Notes under the pieces: generated by a model
What the model saw: only the letters and a program-made list of their open reading frames with translations
Told to the model about the DNA's origin: nothing
The model's database searches: none
Shown here: positions 35,234-44,696 of the stretch, in pieces
How the letters are laid out: every line of letters starts with the position of its first letter
Position numbering within the stretch: position 1 is the first letter of the stretch
Made by a program: the position numbers and the translations under genes
Assembly: GCA_029856235.1 (NCBI GenBank)
Contig: JAHQWP010000033.1
Location: forward strand, 1-53,439
DNA length: 53,439 nucleotides
Source of the DNA: Promethearchaeia archaeon
GTDB taxonomy: Archaea; Asgardarchaeota; Lokiarchaeia; Sigyniarchaeales; SOKP01
Direction of reading: 5' to 3'

Positions 35234-36166
35234 ATGAATAGCAATTACCGTGATCTAATAAAAACTAAAAATATTGATCAAGATAATTTGCCGTCTGCTA
35301 AAAAAGCTGATTGTTGTAACTCGCCATCCATCGAAGAACGCGATGGTAATAAAGTTTGCCTTAACTGTGGTATGATCGCAGAGCGAACATATGTAGGCAA
35401 TGAGAGAAGAGCTTATACTGTGGAAGAAATACAAAATCGAAGAAGGACTGAACCTCGTTGGCGAGATTTTGGACCAAGAACGATGCTTCCAACCACAAAA
35501 ACCGATTCAAAAGGCAAATCAATAGGTCCTAAAGAACAAGCGTTATTTTCACGTTTATCTAAAATTCAAAACTCGTTAATCTCTAGTATAGAAAGGAACT
35601 TTTGGGAGGCAAAACCTAAATTAAAAATGTTAACTTCAAAATTAAACATTCCAGAATATATTTCAGAAACCGCTTGGAAGGTTTATAGTATTGTTGCTAA
35701 GAAGAAGTTAACAATGGGAAGATCTATTAACGGCTTCATAGCGGGTTCCCTATACGCAGCGATAAGAGTTCATGATTTTCCACGATTGTTAGATGAAGTG
35801 TGTGAGGCTTCTTTAACTCCGAGAAGAACTGTTCATAGATCTCTAGCTATGATTATCAGAGAAGTTTTACCCCAATTAGGTTTGAGATATCAACCTATAA
35901 CAGCTGAAAGTTTAGTTTTCAGGTTTGGAAACGAATTAGACTTACCTATGAAGGTTCAAAAGGTTGCAATCGACATGTTAAGAACAGCATCTAAGAACGG
36001 TTTAGCTCGAACGGGGAAGGACCCTAAAGGATTAGCTGCCGCTTGTATATATATAGCCGCTAAGGACGGAGCGATTCGACGAACTCAATCTCTTGTGGCT
36101 GATGTGGCGAAAATCACAGAAGTCACTTTACGTAGCAGGGCAAAACAAATAAAATCAAGGCTTTAG
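35234..36166 (+). CDS. tfb: Transcription initiation factor TFB
   Basis: The archaeal TFIIB homologue, which bridges TBP-bound promoter DNA and RNA polymerase. The N-terminal zinc ribbon (residues 27-45) has an unusual adjacent pair Cys27-Cys28 in place of the first CxxC, then a normal CLNC (42-45). The B-reader/linker region follows (RRRTEPRWRDFGPRTML). Two cyclin-like core repeats cover about 110-310, with typical GRSINGFIAGSLYAAIRV and PKGLAAACIYIAAK helices. 310 residues is full length. A second, divergent TFB-like gene lies 0.8 kb downstream. The gene stands alone with a long upstream region of 278 bases. Confidence 0.93.
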   Translation: MNSNYRDLIKTKNIDQDNLPSAKKADCCNSPSIEERDGNKVCLNCGMIAERTYVGNERRAYTVEEIQNRRRTEPRWRDFGPRTMLPTTKTDSKGKSIGPKEQALFSRLSKIQNSLISSIERNFWEAKPKLKMLTSKLNIPEYISETAWKVYSIVAKKKLTMGRSINGFIAGSLYAAIRVHDFPRLLDEVCEASLTPRRTVHRSLAMIIREVLPQLGLRYQPITAESLVFRFGNELDLPMKVQKVAIDMLRTASKNGLARTGKDPKGLAAACIYIAAKDGAIRRTQSLVADVAKITEVTLRSRAKQIKSRL

Positions 36167-36263
36167 ATTCCCTAAAGCTAAATAAATCATCTTGATCGAT
36201 TAAAAAGTATTAATTCCTTTTTTTTATTCTCAAACTAAAAGAGCAGTTTATGTTAAATTATAT

Positions 36264-36821
36264 TTAACTATTAGAGGTTTCTTCTTCTTCTTGAATTAGA
36301 AGCACCCACTTAAGACCAATACCCCCAAAAATTAATCCGGAGATTAAGAAGCAACTTACAACAACAGTAAAATAATACCACATTATAGTCCCTAATAAGG
36401 ATTGCGTAAGAATCACGTTTTGAAGGGTATCTGGTATAATTGTGTTTATAGTACTATTCCCTAACAGAGCTATGAAACTTGTTTTAATAAAACCCCCGAT
36501 TATCAGAAACAAACCAATAAGTAGTAAAAATTTAGCAAGGGTGAAGTTTTCGATTTTATTCTTTTTTGCAGCATTAAAAATCGAATAAGACAAAACAATA
36601 AAACCACAAATTACACAAAGCAAAAAGATCCATAAAAGTATTGCGTGAATATCCATAAAACCAGATTCAAAAATAATGTGAATAATACTATACTGCGAGC
36701 TATCTAAAGTTAAATTAATCAGGGTGCTAAAAAATATTAAATCAAGGAGTTCAACAACAGAAAGCAGAATAAATATAATACTAAAAATTTTTAACCATTT
36801 AAGAACAGCTTTTCTTTCCAA
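36264..36821 (-). CDS. Hypothetical four-helix membrane protein
   Basis: A 185-residue membrane protein with about four helices, around IFSIIFILLSVVELLDLIFF, ILLWIFLLCVICGFIVLSY, FLLLIGLFLIIGGFIK and WYYFTVVVSCFLISGLIFGGIG. A short acidic C-terminal tail (QEEEETSNS) would be cytoplasmic. No recognisable motif or family. It sits between the two TFB-type genes on the opposite strand. Nothing indicates a role in transcription. Confidence 0.55.
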   Translation of the reverse strand: MERKAVLKWLKIFSIIFILLSVVELLDLIFFSTLINLTLDSSQYSIIHIIFESGFMDIHAILLWIFLLCVICGFIVLSYSIFNAAKKNKIENFTLAKFLLLIGLFLIIGGFIKTSFIALLGNSTINTIIPDTLQNVILTQSLLGTIMWYYFTVVVSCFLISGLIFGGIGLKWVLLIQEEEETSNS

Positions 36822-36994
36822 TTTTTACCAACTCATTGTTTTTAGAAAAAAATTTAATATTCTATATTTTTTTAAGAATCTTTTATATTATTTTTAATTT
36901 GATGGTTTAATATAAAAATTTTATAAACATGGAACTAATATTTTTTTTGACTATAGCGAAAATTAATAAATGAATTCACTCAAATGATAAATTT

Positions 36995-37957
36995 TTGAAC
37001 GATAATAAGAATGTTTCCGCTGAAGATAACGAATGTGAACATAAGAATGTAAGACAAGAAGGAGGCTTTTTTGTCTGTCAAGATTGTGGTTTAATTGAGA
37101 AAGATCAAATCGCTTTTGAAAGAACTCGTGTTCCAGAATTTTATTCCGATTCTCAATTAGAATACGAGAGAAAAATAAGAATAAATGATTCAAAAGCAAT
37201 TCAGGATCCAGAAACAAGAAAACGCTACGAACAGATAAATATTTTAAATAAATGGTTCCAAGACTCTCAAAGTAGTTTTACTGAACAAAAGAAAACGATT
37301 AGTATGTTGAAGAGTTATGGTATTGGATTAAATATTGACACCACTAAGTATATGGAAATTAAAGATAAGTATTTACGATATAACAAATATCATCGTCAAA
37401 CTTACGAAAATATGGTCATAATATTCCTCGCTATCATCTGGATGGAAATAAAAGAAACGACTAATGTAAGAATTGAAGACTATATCAAATCTTCTAAAGA
37501 ATTGGGACACAAAATAAATAAAAAAATGCTTAATAACGCCATGTTAAAAGTTAAGCGCACGGATAAAAGATTGAAAGGATTTAAAAACGCGCCCAACCTA
37601 GAACAGGAAATTAAGAATAAAATTAAAATTCTTTTTCAAAAAGATTTAAACAATATCCAATATGAAAGAGTTAAACAACATTTTCAGAACGAACAAGAAT
37701 ATACGAAATTAAAAGTGGAAATGCAATTATTAGCAGATAAACTTTTACAGATAATTGCATACGATATGATTCTAAACTTAAACTACAAAGCGTTCACGGC
37801 TGGCCTGATTTATTATATAGGACAAACATTAGAAAATCGCAAAATTTTTACCCAAAGTATTGTTGAACACACTAGCAGATTCTCAAGTACTACAATTAGA
37901 AAGAAGTATCATGTATTAGTTGATATTTTGGGAGATCCGCAAGGATTTAAAATCTAA
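36995..37957 (+). CDS. Divergent TFB-like protein
   Basis: A 320-residue protein with an N-terminal TFIIB-type zinc ribbon (CEH at 14-16, CQDC at 29-32, then GLIEKDQ). The body is helical and only weakly like the cyclin repeats of TFB: it lacks the clear GRSxxGxxAAALY-type helices, and the region after the ribbon is long and charged. A helix near LNYKAFTAGLIYYIG and a final helix near TIRKKYHVLVDILG recall the second cyclin repeat. The start is TTG at 36995, as no ATG precedes the ribbon. It could be an alternative initiation factor with its own promoter set or a TFB-derived regulator. Function is inferred from the ribbon only. Confidence 0.7.
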   Translation: MNDNKNVSAEDNECEHKNVRQEGGFFVCQDCGLIEKDQIAFERTRVPEFYSDSQLEYERKIRINDSKAIQDPETRKRYEQINILNKWFQDSQSSFTEQKKTISMLKSYGIGLNIDTTKYMEIKDKYLRYNKYHRQTYENMVIIFLAIIWMEIKETTNVRIEDYIKSSKELGHKINKKMLNNAMLKVKRTDKRLKGFKNAPNLEQEIKNKIKILFQKDLNNIQYERVKQHFQNEQEYTKLKVEMQLLADKLLQIIAYDMILNLNYKAFTAGLIYYIGQTLENRKIFTQSIVEHTSRFSSTTIRKKYHVLVDILGDPQGFKI

Positions 37958-38062
37958 TCATTTAACTTATTAAGGGATTAGAGAAAAGAATATATAATTA
38001 AAAATGTTTAAATCAATATTTATTATAAATTGATGTAATCTAAGTAAGGGATAGATAAAGAG

Positions 38063-40930
38063 ATGAATCAAGCCCAACCTCCTTCGGATATAGCTTATTT
38101 TCAACCTTTAGAAAGTTTAATTGCAACATTTCAAACAGACATTAATAGTGGTCTTAGTACCTCAGATACAGAAAAAAGACAACTAGAATATGGCTACAAT
38201 GAATTACCAAAAATTAGAAAATCATTATGGAAAATATATCTCGCACCAATATTTAATTTTTTAATTATTATTTTAATAATTTCGGGAACAATTGTTATAT
38301 TACTTGGAGATCGGACGTCGACAATCATTACTTTTGCAGTCGTAGTTATTAATTCTATTACAGTAATAACTCAACAGTATAGAGCTCAAAAAGCTTTAGA
38401 AGCCCTAAGGCAAATTGCTGCTTTAAAAACGGTTGTTTTACGTAATGGAATTCAATTTGAGATTCCTAGCAGAGAATTGGTTTTAGGAGATATCGTTTTG
38501 TTAGAGCAAGGTGATAAAATCGGTGCAGATGCAAGAATTATTGATTTAATAAATTTAACTATAGACGAAGCGCCACTTACTGGAGAAAGCGAACCGGTAG
38601 AAAAAAATAACAAACCGCTAGAAGACCGCAAATTATCCCTTCAAAAACAAAGTAACATGGTGTTCATGGGGACTTATATACATACTGGGAGAGTAAAAGC
38701 ACTTGTGACCGGAACTGGACTTAACACTGAGATTGGTAAAATTTCAAGTCAACTTAACGAAATGGGAAGTATTGAGGATATTCCATTAACAAGAAAATTA
38801 AATAGATTAGGGTACATTCTCGGAACGATAGTCATTATTTATCTAATCATCTTAATTGTGTACAAATTTTCCATTCTAGGACTAGAAGGTTTATTCTTTG
38901 GTGATAACATACGTGACGCAATTATCTCTTCTATTTTAAGGGCAATGGGAATCATGCCTATCAATTTACCTCTATTAACAACCCTCGTTCTCGTCACGGG
39001 GGTACTTAATATGGCTCAAAGCGGAGTAATTATAAAAAATTTATCAGCAATTGAATCTCTTGGTCGAGTTTCAGTAATTTGTTCAGATAAAACGGGAACA
39101 ATAACTAAAAACGAAATGACCGTTGAAAGAATTTGGATAAACAACAATGAATACGAAGTAACTGGTTCAGGATATGACCCTGAAGGGAACATTCTTGAAG
39201 ATGGAAACGAAATGACTCTAAAGGAAAATCTAACATTCATAAAATTCATTGATTCAAGCGTATTAAATAACAATGCTAAATTAGTTTATGAGGACGTAAA
39301 AGTCCGATTAAAAGAATCAAAGGAAATTGCCGTAAGAAAGGCCTTAGGATCGCCAACAGAAGCCTCATTAATAGTGTTAGCTGAAAAAGCCGGATTTATT
39401 CCTTATGATCTGAAAAATAGATACTCAATTTTAAAGGAGTTTTCGTTTAGTTCTGAATTTAAACGAATGACAACTGTATGTAATCTTAATGGAGATGAAA
39501 CCAGCATTTTAGCATTCTCAAAAGGTGCTCCAGAGAGGATTTTAGATATAGCAACTCAAATTGAAATAAATGGAGTAGAAGAGAAATTAACTGAAAAAAT
39601 AAAAACTCTCTTAATCGATAACATTCAAAAACGAGCGAATCAAGGATACCGAACTTTAGCTATTGGTTATAAGAAACTTGAGAGTGAACAAGAATTAATA
39701 AGACAAAATATTGAAAATGAACTCGTTTTCTTAGGATACGTTTCAATATTAGACCCTCCAAGACCTGGAGTTAGAGCATCAGTAGAGGAGAGTGAAACAG
39801 CTGGTATAAAAATTTCAATGATCACAGGTGATCACCCAGCAACAGCCAAAACTATTGCATCTCAAATGAGAATATATAAGGAAGGAGATTTAGTAGTAGA
39901 GGGTTCTGAAATTAGTAATTTAAGTGATCGAGACTTTGAAAAAGTTACTGTATTTGCGCGAGTCAATCCCTCAGACAAAGAGGTGATAGTAAAAAAGTAC
40001 CAGTCGGAGGATCACATCTGCGCTATGACAGGCGATGGCATTAACGACGCGTTAGCTTTAAAATTAGCAAATGCAGGAATAGCCATGGGAATTACTGGAA
40101 CAGATGTTGCAAAGGAAACTGCTGACATGGTTATAAGTGATGATAACTTCACATCAATAGTTAGGGGCGTAAAGATTGGTCGCGGTTTATTTGCAAGAAT
40201 ACGAACAATAATATATTTTTTTATTTGTTTAAATCTAATGGAATCAGTTATTTTTTTTACTTATGAATTCGTTCCATTTTTTGATTTATTTAGCTCAGAA
40301 TGGCAACATATTTATATCTATGGAATTGTTCATTCTTTACCTGCTCTAGCCTTAGTAATTGATAAACATCCTAAAGATGTTATGAAAGAACCTCCAAGAG
40401 ACGAAGAACAACTGTTGAATAAGAATATGTGGATACTTTTGGTAATCCATGCCGTTTTAATGGGAATAGGGTTAGTTTTGGTACTTCAGCTAACTTTAGG
40501 AGGTGCATTCCCCCTAAACGAATGGAATCTTAATCCTGAAATTAGTTATTTACCAATTGGCTCAACTCCTGACGAGTTACTAGCTCAAAAGGCAAGAACT
40601 ATGTTTATTACAACAGTGTATATCCTTGAAACTATGTTTATCTGGAGTATAAGACGCCCTAACAAAAACTTATTTAAAAGTTTAACAGAAGAATTTAGCC
40701 TTGCTTTATTTATAATTTGTTTATTAACTCTCACATTACATATTCTCTATGTGGTATTTTCACAGCAAGTAAATTATTACGTAAATGACGAGTTTGGACT
40801 TAACTTTCAAATTAATATTATGTTTCTTAGCGGCTTTGATTGGTTGGTATGTATTGCATTAGCATTTCCAGGTTTAATAGGAATAGAAGTTTTTAAGTAT
40901 ATTGCAAGAAGAAAAAAGATTATCTTCTAA
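38063..40930 (+). CDS. P-type cation ATPase 1, atypical ion site
   Basis: A 955-residue type II-like P-ATPase with about ten helices. The catalytic set is intact: TGES (173-176), phosphorylated Asp342 in SDKTGT, nucleotide-site FSKGAP (486-490), DPPR (564-567) and TGDGIND (656-662). The ion site is not standard. In helix 4 the SERCA PEGLP motif is PINLP (299-303), with Ile300 in place of the Ca2+ ligand Glu309. In helix 6 Asp800 corresponds to His757. In helix 5 Asn724 and Glu727 (SERCA Asn768, Glu771) remain. The transported ion is therefore uncertain; calcium by the usual mechanism is unlikely. It is followed by a similar ATPase gene, 177 bases downstream. Confidence 0.9.
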   Translation: MNQAQPPSDIAYFQPLESLIATFQTDINSGLSTSDTEKRQLEYGYNELPKIRKSLWKIYLAPIFNFLIIILIISGTIVILLGDRTSTIITFAVVVINSITVITQQYRAQKALEALRQIAALKTVVLRNGIQFEIPSRELVLGDIVLLEQGDKIGADARIIDLINLTIDEAPLTGESEPVEKNNKPLEDRKLSLQKQSNMVFMGTYIHTGRVKALVTGTGLNTEIGKISSQLNEMGSIEDIPLTRKLNRLGYILGTIVIIYLIILIVYKFSILGLEGLFFGDNIRDAIISSILRAMGIMPINLPLLTTLVLVTGVLNMAQSGVIIKNLSAIESLGRVSVICSDKTGTITKNEMTVERIWINNNEYEVTGSGYDPEGNILEDGNEMTLKENLTFIKFIDSSVLNNNAKLVYEDVKVRLKESKEIAVRKALGSPTEASLIVLAEKAGFIPYDLKNRYSILKEFSFSSEFKRMTTVCNLNGDETSILAFSKGAPERILDIATQIEINGVEEKLTEKIKTLLIDNIQKRANQGYRTLAIGYKKLESEQELIRQNIENELVFLGYVSILDPPRPGVRASVEESETAGIKISMITGDHPATAKTIASQMRIYKEGDLVVEGSEISNLSDRDFEKVTVFARVNPSDKEVIVKKYQSEDHICAMTGDGINDALALKLANAGIAMGITGTDVAKETADMVISDDNFTSIVRGVKIGRGLFARIRTIIYFFICLNLMESVIFFTYEFVPFFDLFSSEWQHIYIYGIVHSLPALALVIDKHPKDVMKEPPRDEEQLLNKNMWILLVIHAVLMGIGLVLVLQLTLGGAFPLNEWNLNPEISYLPIGSTPDELLAQKARTMFITTVYILETMFIWSIRRPNKNLFKSLTEEFSLALFIICLLTLTLHILYVVFSQQVNYYVNDEFGLNFQINIMFLSGFDWLVCIALAFPGLIGIEVFKYIARRKKIIF

Positions 40931-41056
40931 ATTATTTGAGACAAAAATAAATGAAAAGAAAGGAGATAACTCGAATTTTATTTTTAGCTAATATTTTTAT
41001 TAAATAAAAATACTATAAAATAAAAATAAGCATTTCTATAGTCTATTTATTATATA

Positions 41057-41070
41057 TTTTTATAAATATT
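41057..41070 (+). promoter_or_regulatory. Probable TATA region of ATPase 2
   Basis: TTTTTATAAATATT lies about 40 bases before the ATG at 41108. An SD-like GGGAGA (41095-41100) follows seven bases before the ATG. ATPase 2 therefore probably has its own promoter and is not expressed only by readthrough from ATPase 1. Confidence 0.4.
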
Positions 41071-41107
41071 AACTTAAAAATCATCAAAAGTCGCGGGAGA
41101 ATTCCTC

Positions 41108-43978
41108 ATGGAAGAGATTTATTATAATATGGATTTAGATCAGATTTATAGCAAGTTTGAAACTAATTCGTCTAATGGTTTGACAGATGAAGAGGCCCAA
41201 AAACGGTTGGAACTTTACGGGTTAAACGAAATTCCTAAAGCATCTAAAGGATTTGTTAAAATTTATCTTGCTCCTTTATTCAATTGGCTTATAGTCATAT
41301 TCTTAGTTGGAGCTTTAATATTATTTCTAGCAGCTATTTTAGGCAGCCACGGAGATTTAGTTTTTATTATTGTCACATTAGGTATAGTAGCTCTTAATTG
41401 CTTCGTAGCTATTATTCAACAATATCGAGCTACTAAAAAATTAAGCGCATTACGAGAAATGACCGCGCCTACTACAACTGTTATTAGAAAAGGTCAAAAA
41501 GCAGATATTCAAACGAAGAATGTCGTTTTAGGAGATCTATTAGTTTTAAAGCAAGGAGATCGAGTACCGGCAGATTCACGGATAGTTCAATCATCAAATC
41601 TAGAAGTTAATGAATCTAGTCTTACAGGGGAATCGGAACCTGTGCGAAAAAGTCAAAATAGTTCTGCTTTAGGGAAAGAAATTGTTTCAATTGCTGAAAG
41701 ACATAATATGATTTTTTACGGGACATTTATCACAACAGGTAATGCTACAGCAATCGCCGTAAAAACAGGAAGGGACACTGAAATTGGAAAGATTTCTCAA
41801 GGATTAGAAGACGCTGGAACTTCAGACATTCCTATCCGACAGAAAATGAATAATTTTGGCAAATGGCTTGGTTTAATCGTTGCTGGTTTTTGGCTTTTTA
41901 TATTATTAATCCTATGGGGTGTGACTGGTGAGATCGATGTGGTTAAGAGTCTGAATTCAGCTCTGGATTTATTACCGATTAATATCCCGCTCCTCGTAAC
42001 AATTATTTTGATAACTGGTGTTTTAGCGATGGCTCATCACGGAGTAATTATTAGAAATTTAGCCTCAGTAGATAGCCTTGGTCGTGTAAGTGTAGTTTGT
42101 TCTGATAAAACTGGTACTTTGACTAAAAATCAGATGTCTATTGAGCACGTTTGGACAAACGGTTCAACATACAAAGTAACAGGAAGCGGTTATAGTCCTG
42201 AAGGGGATATCATATTAGTCGACGATCCAAAGAATTCTGTTATGGTGAAACATATCGACGATTTTCCACAACTTAAACTGTTGCTTACGTCAGGATTTTT
42301 AAACAACAACTCGGCTTTAGTAAAAAATGAAGTTGTGGTTTCGGGAAGAGTAATTCCAAATTGGAACGTAATTGGTTCTCCGACTGAAGGAGCTTTAATG
42401 GTACTATTTCAAAAAGGGATGGGGGATTATTTACTTGAAGATTATGAATATGTAAAAGAGCACCCATTTGATTCGAAGGTAAAGCGAATGACTAAAATTT
42501 ACAAACGGGATGGGAAGTTTTACTCCTTTACTAAAGGTGCAAGCGAAATTTTAATGCCGTTATGCGAAAAGGTTTTATACAAAGATCAAGAGTTAGACCT
42601 CAATAATGAAATGAAAGACAAAATAATGGAGATCGCAGATGTCTATGCTGAACAAGGGTTTAGAATTTTAAGCTTGTGTTATAAAAAATTAGACGCCATT
42701 CCGGCAGAAGACAAAAAAAGTAGAGAATTATGCGAGTCTGATATGATATATATTGGTTTTGTAACTATACTCGACCCTCCCCGAGAAGGTGTAAAACAAA
42801 GCGTCGAAGAATGTCACAATGCGGGAGTAGATGTTGTAATGATTACTGGAGACTCGATTAAGACGGCTCGCGCTATTGCTAAACAAATCGGGATTATTCA
42901 AAAAAAGGATGAAGTTGTACTAGAGGGAAAAGATATAAAAGAAGTAAAATCTTTCTACGATTTTAGCAAAATAAAGGTATTTGCCCGGGTATCACCTGAA
43001 CATAAGCAAGATATTATAGAAAAATATCAAGACGCTAAACAAGTAGTGGCAATGACTGGTGATGGAGTTAACGACGCTTTAGCTCTGAATATGGCGGATG
43101 CAGGAATCGCAATGGGGATACAAGGCACCGATGTTTCTAAAGAAGCTTCTGACATGATTATAAGTGATGATTCTTTTACATCAATCGTTACTGGGATAGA
43201 ACAAGGGCGTGGAATATTTTCCCGTATCAGAGCAGTAGTGTTTTTCTATATTTGTATCAATGTATTCGAAGGCATCGTCCAATTCATCTTATCAGTAATA
43301 CTTAATCTACCATATTTTTTGGATGAAGCATTTAATTTTCAATGGATTTTCCTCTCTGTTACTCTACACATTTTTCCGGGTCTTATCCTTACGTTTGACA
43401 GAACTTCAAAGGACGTTATGAAAGAAAAACCCCATGATGAAGAAGAAATCTTAGCAAAAAATACCTTAATTCTTATGTCTATATTTGGAGCATTATTAGC
43501 AACAAGTATGATTGTTGTCTATTTCACGACAATTACAGGATTTTATCCGGTATTTCCAGAGAATATTAACTTTGGAGGTTTAAGCGAAGCTTACATAACA
43601 TTTCCAGAATATGTTGTCGATATAGGTTGGGTATATCCTAACGAGGCAAAAACTCTTACGATGCTAATGGTGACATTATTTTTCTGCGAATCATTTTTAG
43701 TATTGCAAATTAGAAGGCCTAATAAATCTTTAATTAAAAGTATTAAAGAAGACAGCACTCGATTCATGTATTTACTAATTGGATTCTTATTCGCTGTGTT
43801 TCTCGCGTTAATGTATATCCCTGGAGTCCAAGTAACGCTTGCTGATTGGGGATTAAATTTCAGATTTATGTTCCTTACAGCTTTTGATTGGTTAGTATGC
43901 TTTTTGATTTCGCTTATCTGTATCGTATCTTTTGAATTCGTTAAATATTTTGCTCGTAGATCTGGCATATTTTTCTAA
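41108..43978 (+). CDS. P-type cation ATPase 2, atypical ion site
   Basis: A 956-residue paralogue of the preceding gene. TGES is at 173-176, the phosphorylated Asp333 is in SDKTGT, and FTKGAS, DPPR and TGDGVND are all present, so ATP-driven cycling should work. Helix 4 reads PINIP (290-294), again with Ile (291) where SERCA has Glu309. Helix 5 has NVFEG, keeping the Asn and Glu. Helix 6 reads TLHIFPG, with His at the position of SERCA Asp800. Both tandem copies share these changes, so they mark a subfamily and not decay of one copy. The cargo is unknown. Complete helices 7-10 follow. Confidence 0.9.
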   Translation: MEEIYYNMDLDQIYSKFETNSSNGLTDEEAQKRLELYGLNEIPKASKGFVKIYLAPLFNWLIVIFLVGALILFLAAILGSHGDLVFIIVTLGIVALNCFVAIIQQYRATKKLSALREMTAPTTTVIRKGQKADIQTKNVVLGDLLVLKQGDRVPADSRIVQSSNLEVNESSLTGESEPVRKSQNSSALGKEIVSIAERHNMIFYGTFITTGNATAIAVKTGRDTEIGKISQGLEDAGTSDIPIRQKMNNFGKWLGLIVAGFWLFILLILWGVTGEIDVVKSLNSALDLLPINIPLLVTIILITGVLAMAHHGVIIRNLASVDSLGRVSVVCSDKTGTLTKNQMSIEHVWTNGSTYKVTGSGYSPEGDIILVDDPKNSVMVKHIDDFPQLKLLLTSGFLNNNSALVKNEVVVSGRVIPNWNVIGSPTEGALMVLFQKGMGDYLLEDYEYVKEHPFDSKVKRMTKIYKRDGKFYSFTKGASEILMPLCEKVLYKDQELDLNNEMKDKIMEIADVYAEQGFRILSLCYKKLDAIPAEDKKSRELCESDMIYIGFVTILDPPREGVKQSVEECHNAGVDVVMITGDSIKTARAIAKQIGIIQKKDEVVLEGKDIKEVKSFYDFSKIKVFARVSPEHKQDIIEKYQDAKQVVAMTGDGVNDALALNMADAGIAMGIQGTDVSKEASDMIISDDSFTSIVTGIEQGRGIFSRIRAVVFFYICINVFEGIVQFILSVILNLPYFLDEAFNFQWIFLSVTLHIFPGLILTFDRTSKDVMKEKPHDEEEILAKNTLILMSIFGALLATSMIVVYFTTITGFYPVFPENINFGGLSEAYITFPEYVVDIGWVYPNEAKTLTMLMVTLFFCESFLVLQIRRPNKSLIKSIKEDSTRFMYLLIGFLFAVFLALMYIPGVQVTLADWGLNFRFMFLTAFDWLVCFLISLICIVSFEFVKYFARRSGIFF

Positions 43979-44051
43979 CCTACTTTTTATTTTTTAAAAA
44001 CAACTATTTTTAATCGTTAATTTTTTAATATTTGCTGAAATCCTAGTATAC

Positions 44052-44597
44052 ATGCTAAAAGGAAAGCGCATCAAGTTTGCTCCACTTGATAGGAAACACA
44101 TTGATAAATTTCTAAAATGGTTTAACGACCCCGAAATAACGCAATACTTAATGATGTATAAACCATTGACTCGTGATTGGGAAGAAGAATGGTTCAATGC
44201 GCTTAAAAACAGAGAAGATACTGTTCATTTTTCAATAGTTCTATTAGATGAAGATGATCCCGAAAAAATCATTGGAAATTGTGCCATTCATAATATAAAT
44301 CCTAAAAATCGAGCGTGTTCTTGTGGCATTACAATCGGAGAGAAAGAATACCAAAGCAAAGGATACGGTACCGAAGCGATGGAGATGTTAATTGAGTATG
44401 GTTTCAACACGTTAAACATGAATAGGATCGAATTAACTGTATATGATTTTAATACTCGCGCGTATAAGACGTATCAAAAAGTTGGATTTGTCGAAGAAGG
44501 AAGAAAACGACAGGCAAGGTATCATAACGGCAAATATTACGACGAAATAATTATGGCTATCCTAAAAGAAGACTGGGAAAAAAGAACAAGAGAGTAA
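44052..44597 (+). CDS. GNAT acetyltransferase (RimJ/RimL type)
   Basis: A 181-residue acetyl-CoA-dependent N-acetyltransferase. The acetyl-CoA pyrophosphate loop QSKGYG is at 101-106. The following helix GTEAMEMLIEYGFNTLNMNRIEL and the C-terminal TYQKVGFVEEGRKRQARYHNGKYYDE are typical of the RimJ/RimL group, which acetylates ribosomal protein N-termini or small molecules. The acceptor is unknown. The start ATG at 44052 has no clear SD and may be leaderless. It stands alone after the ATPases; the DUF362 gene downstream has its own SD. Confidence 0.9.
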   Translation: MLKGKRIKFAPLDRKHIDKFLKWFNDPEITQYLMMYKPLTRDWEEEWFNALKNREDTVHFSIVLLDEDDPEKIIGNCAIHNINPKNRACSCGITIGEKEYQSKGYGTEAMEMLIEYGFNTLNMNRIELTVYDFNTRAYKTYQKVGFVEEGRKRQARYHNGKYYDEIIMAILKEDWEKRTRE

Positions 44598-44696
44598 ACC
44601 AAGTTTTTTCTAGACTTAATTCTAAAATAAATTAATTTTTAAAATAGTTAATATTCAATTCAGTAATAATTATTTAAAAAGAAATGGTGTGAATAT

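Noticed and set aside
36264-36821. Role in transcription for the membrane protein between the two TFB genes
   Set aside because: Only its position suggests this; it is a plain four-helix membrane protein on the opposite strand.
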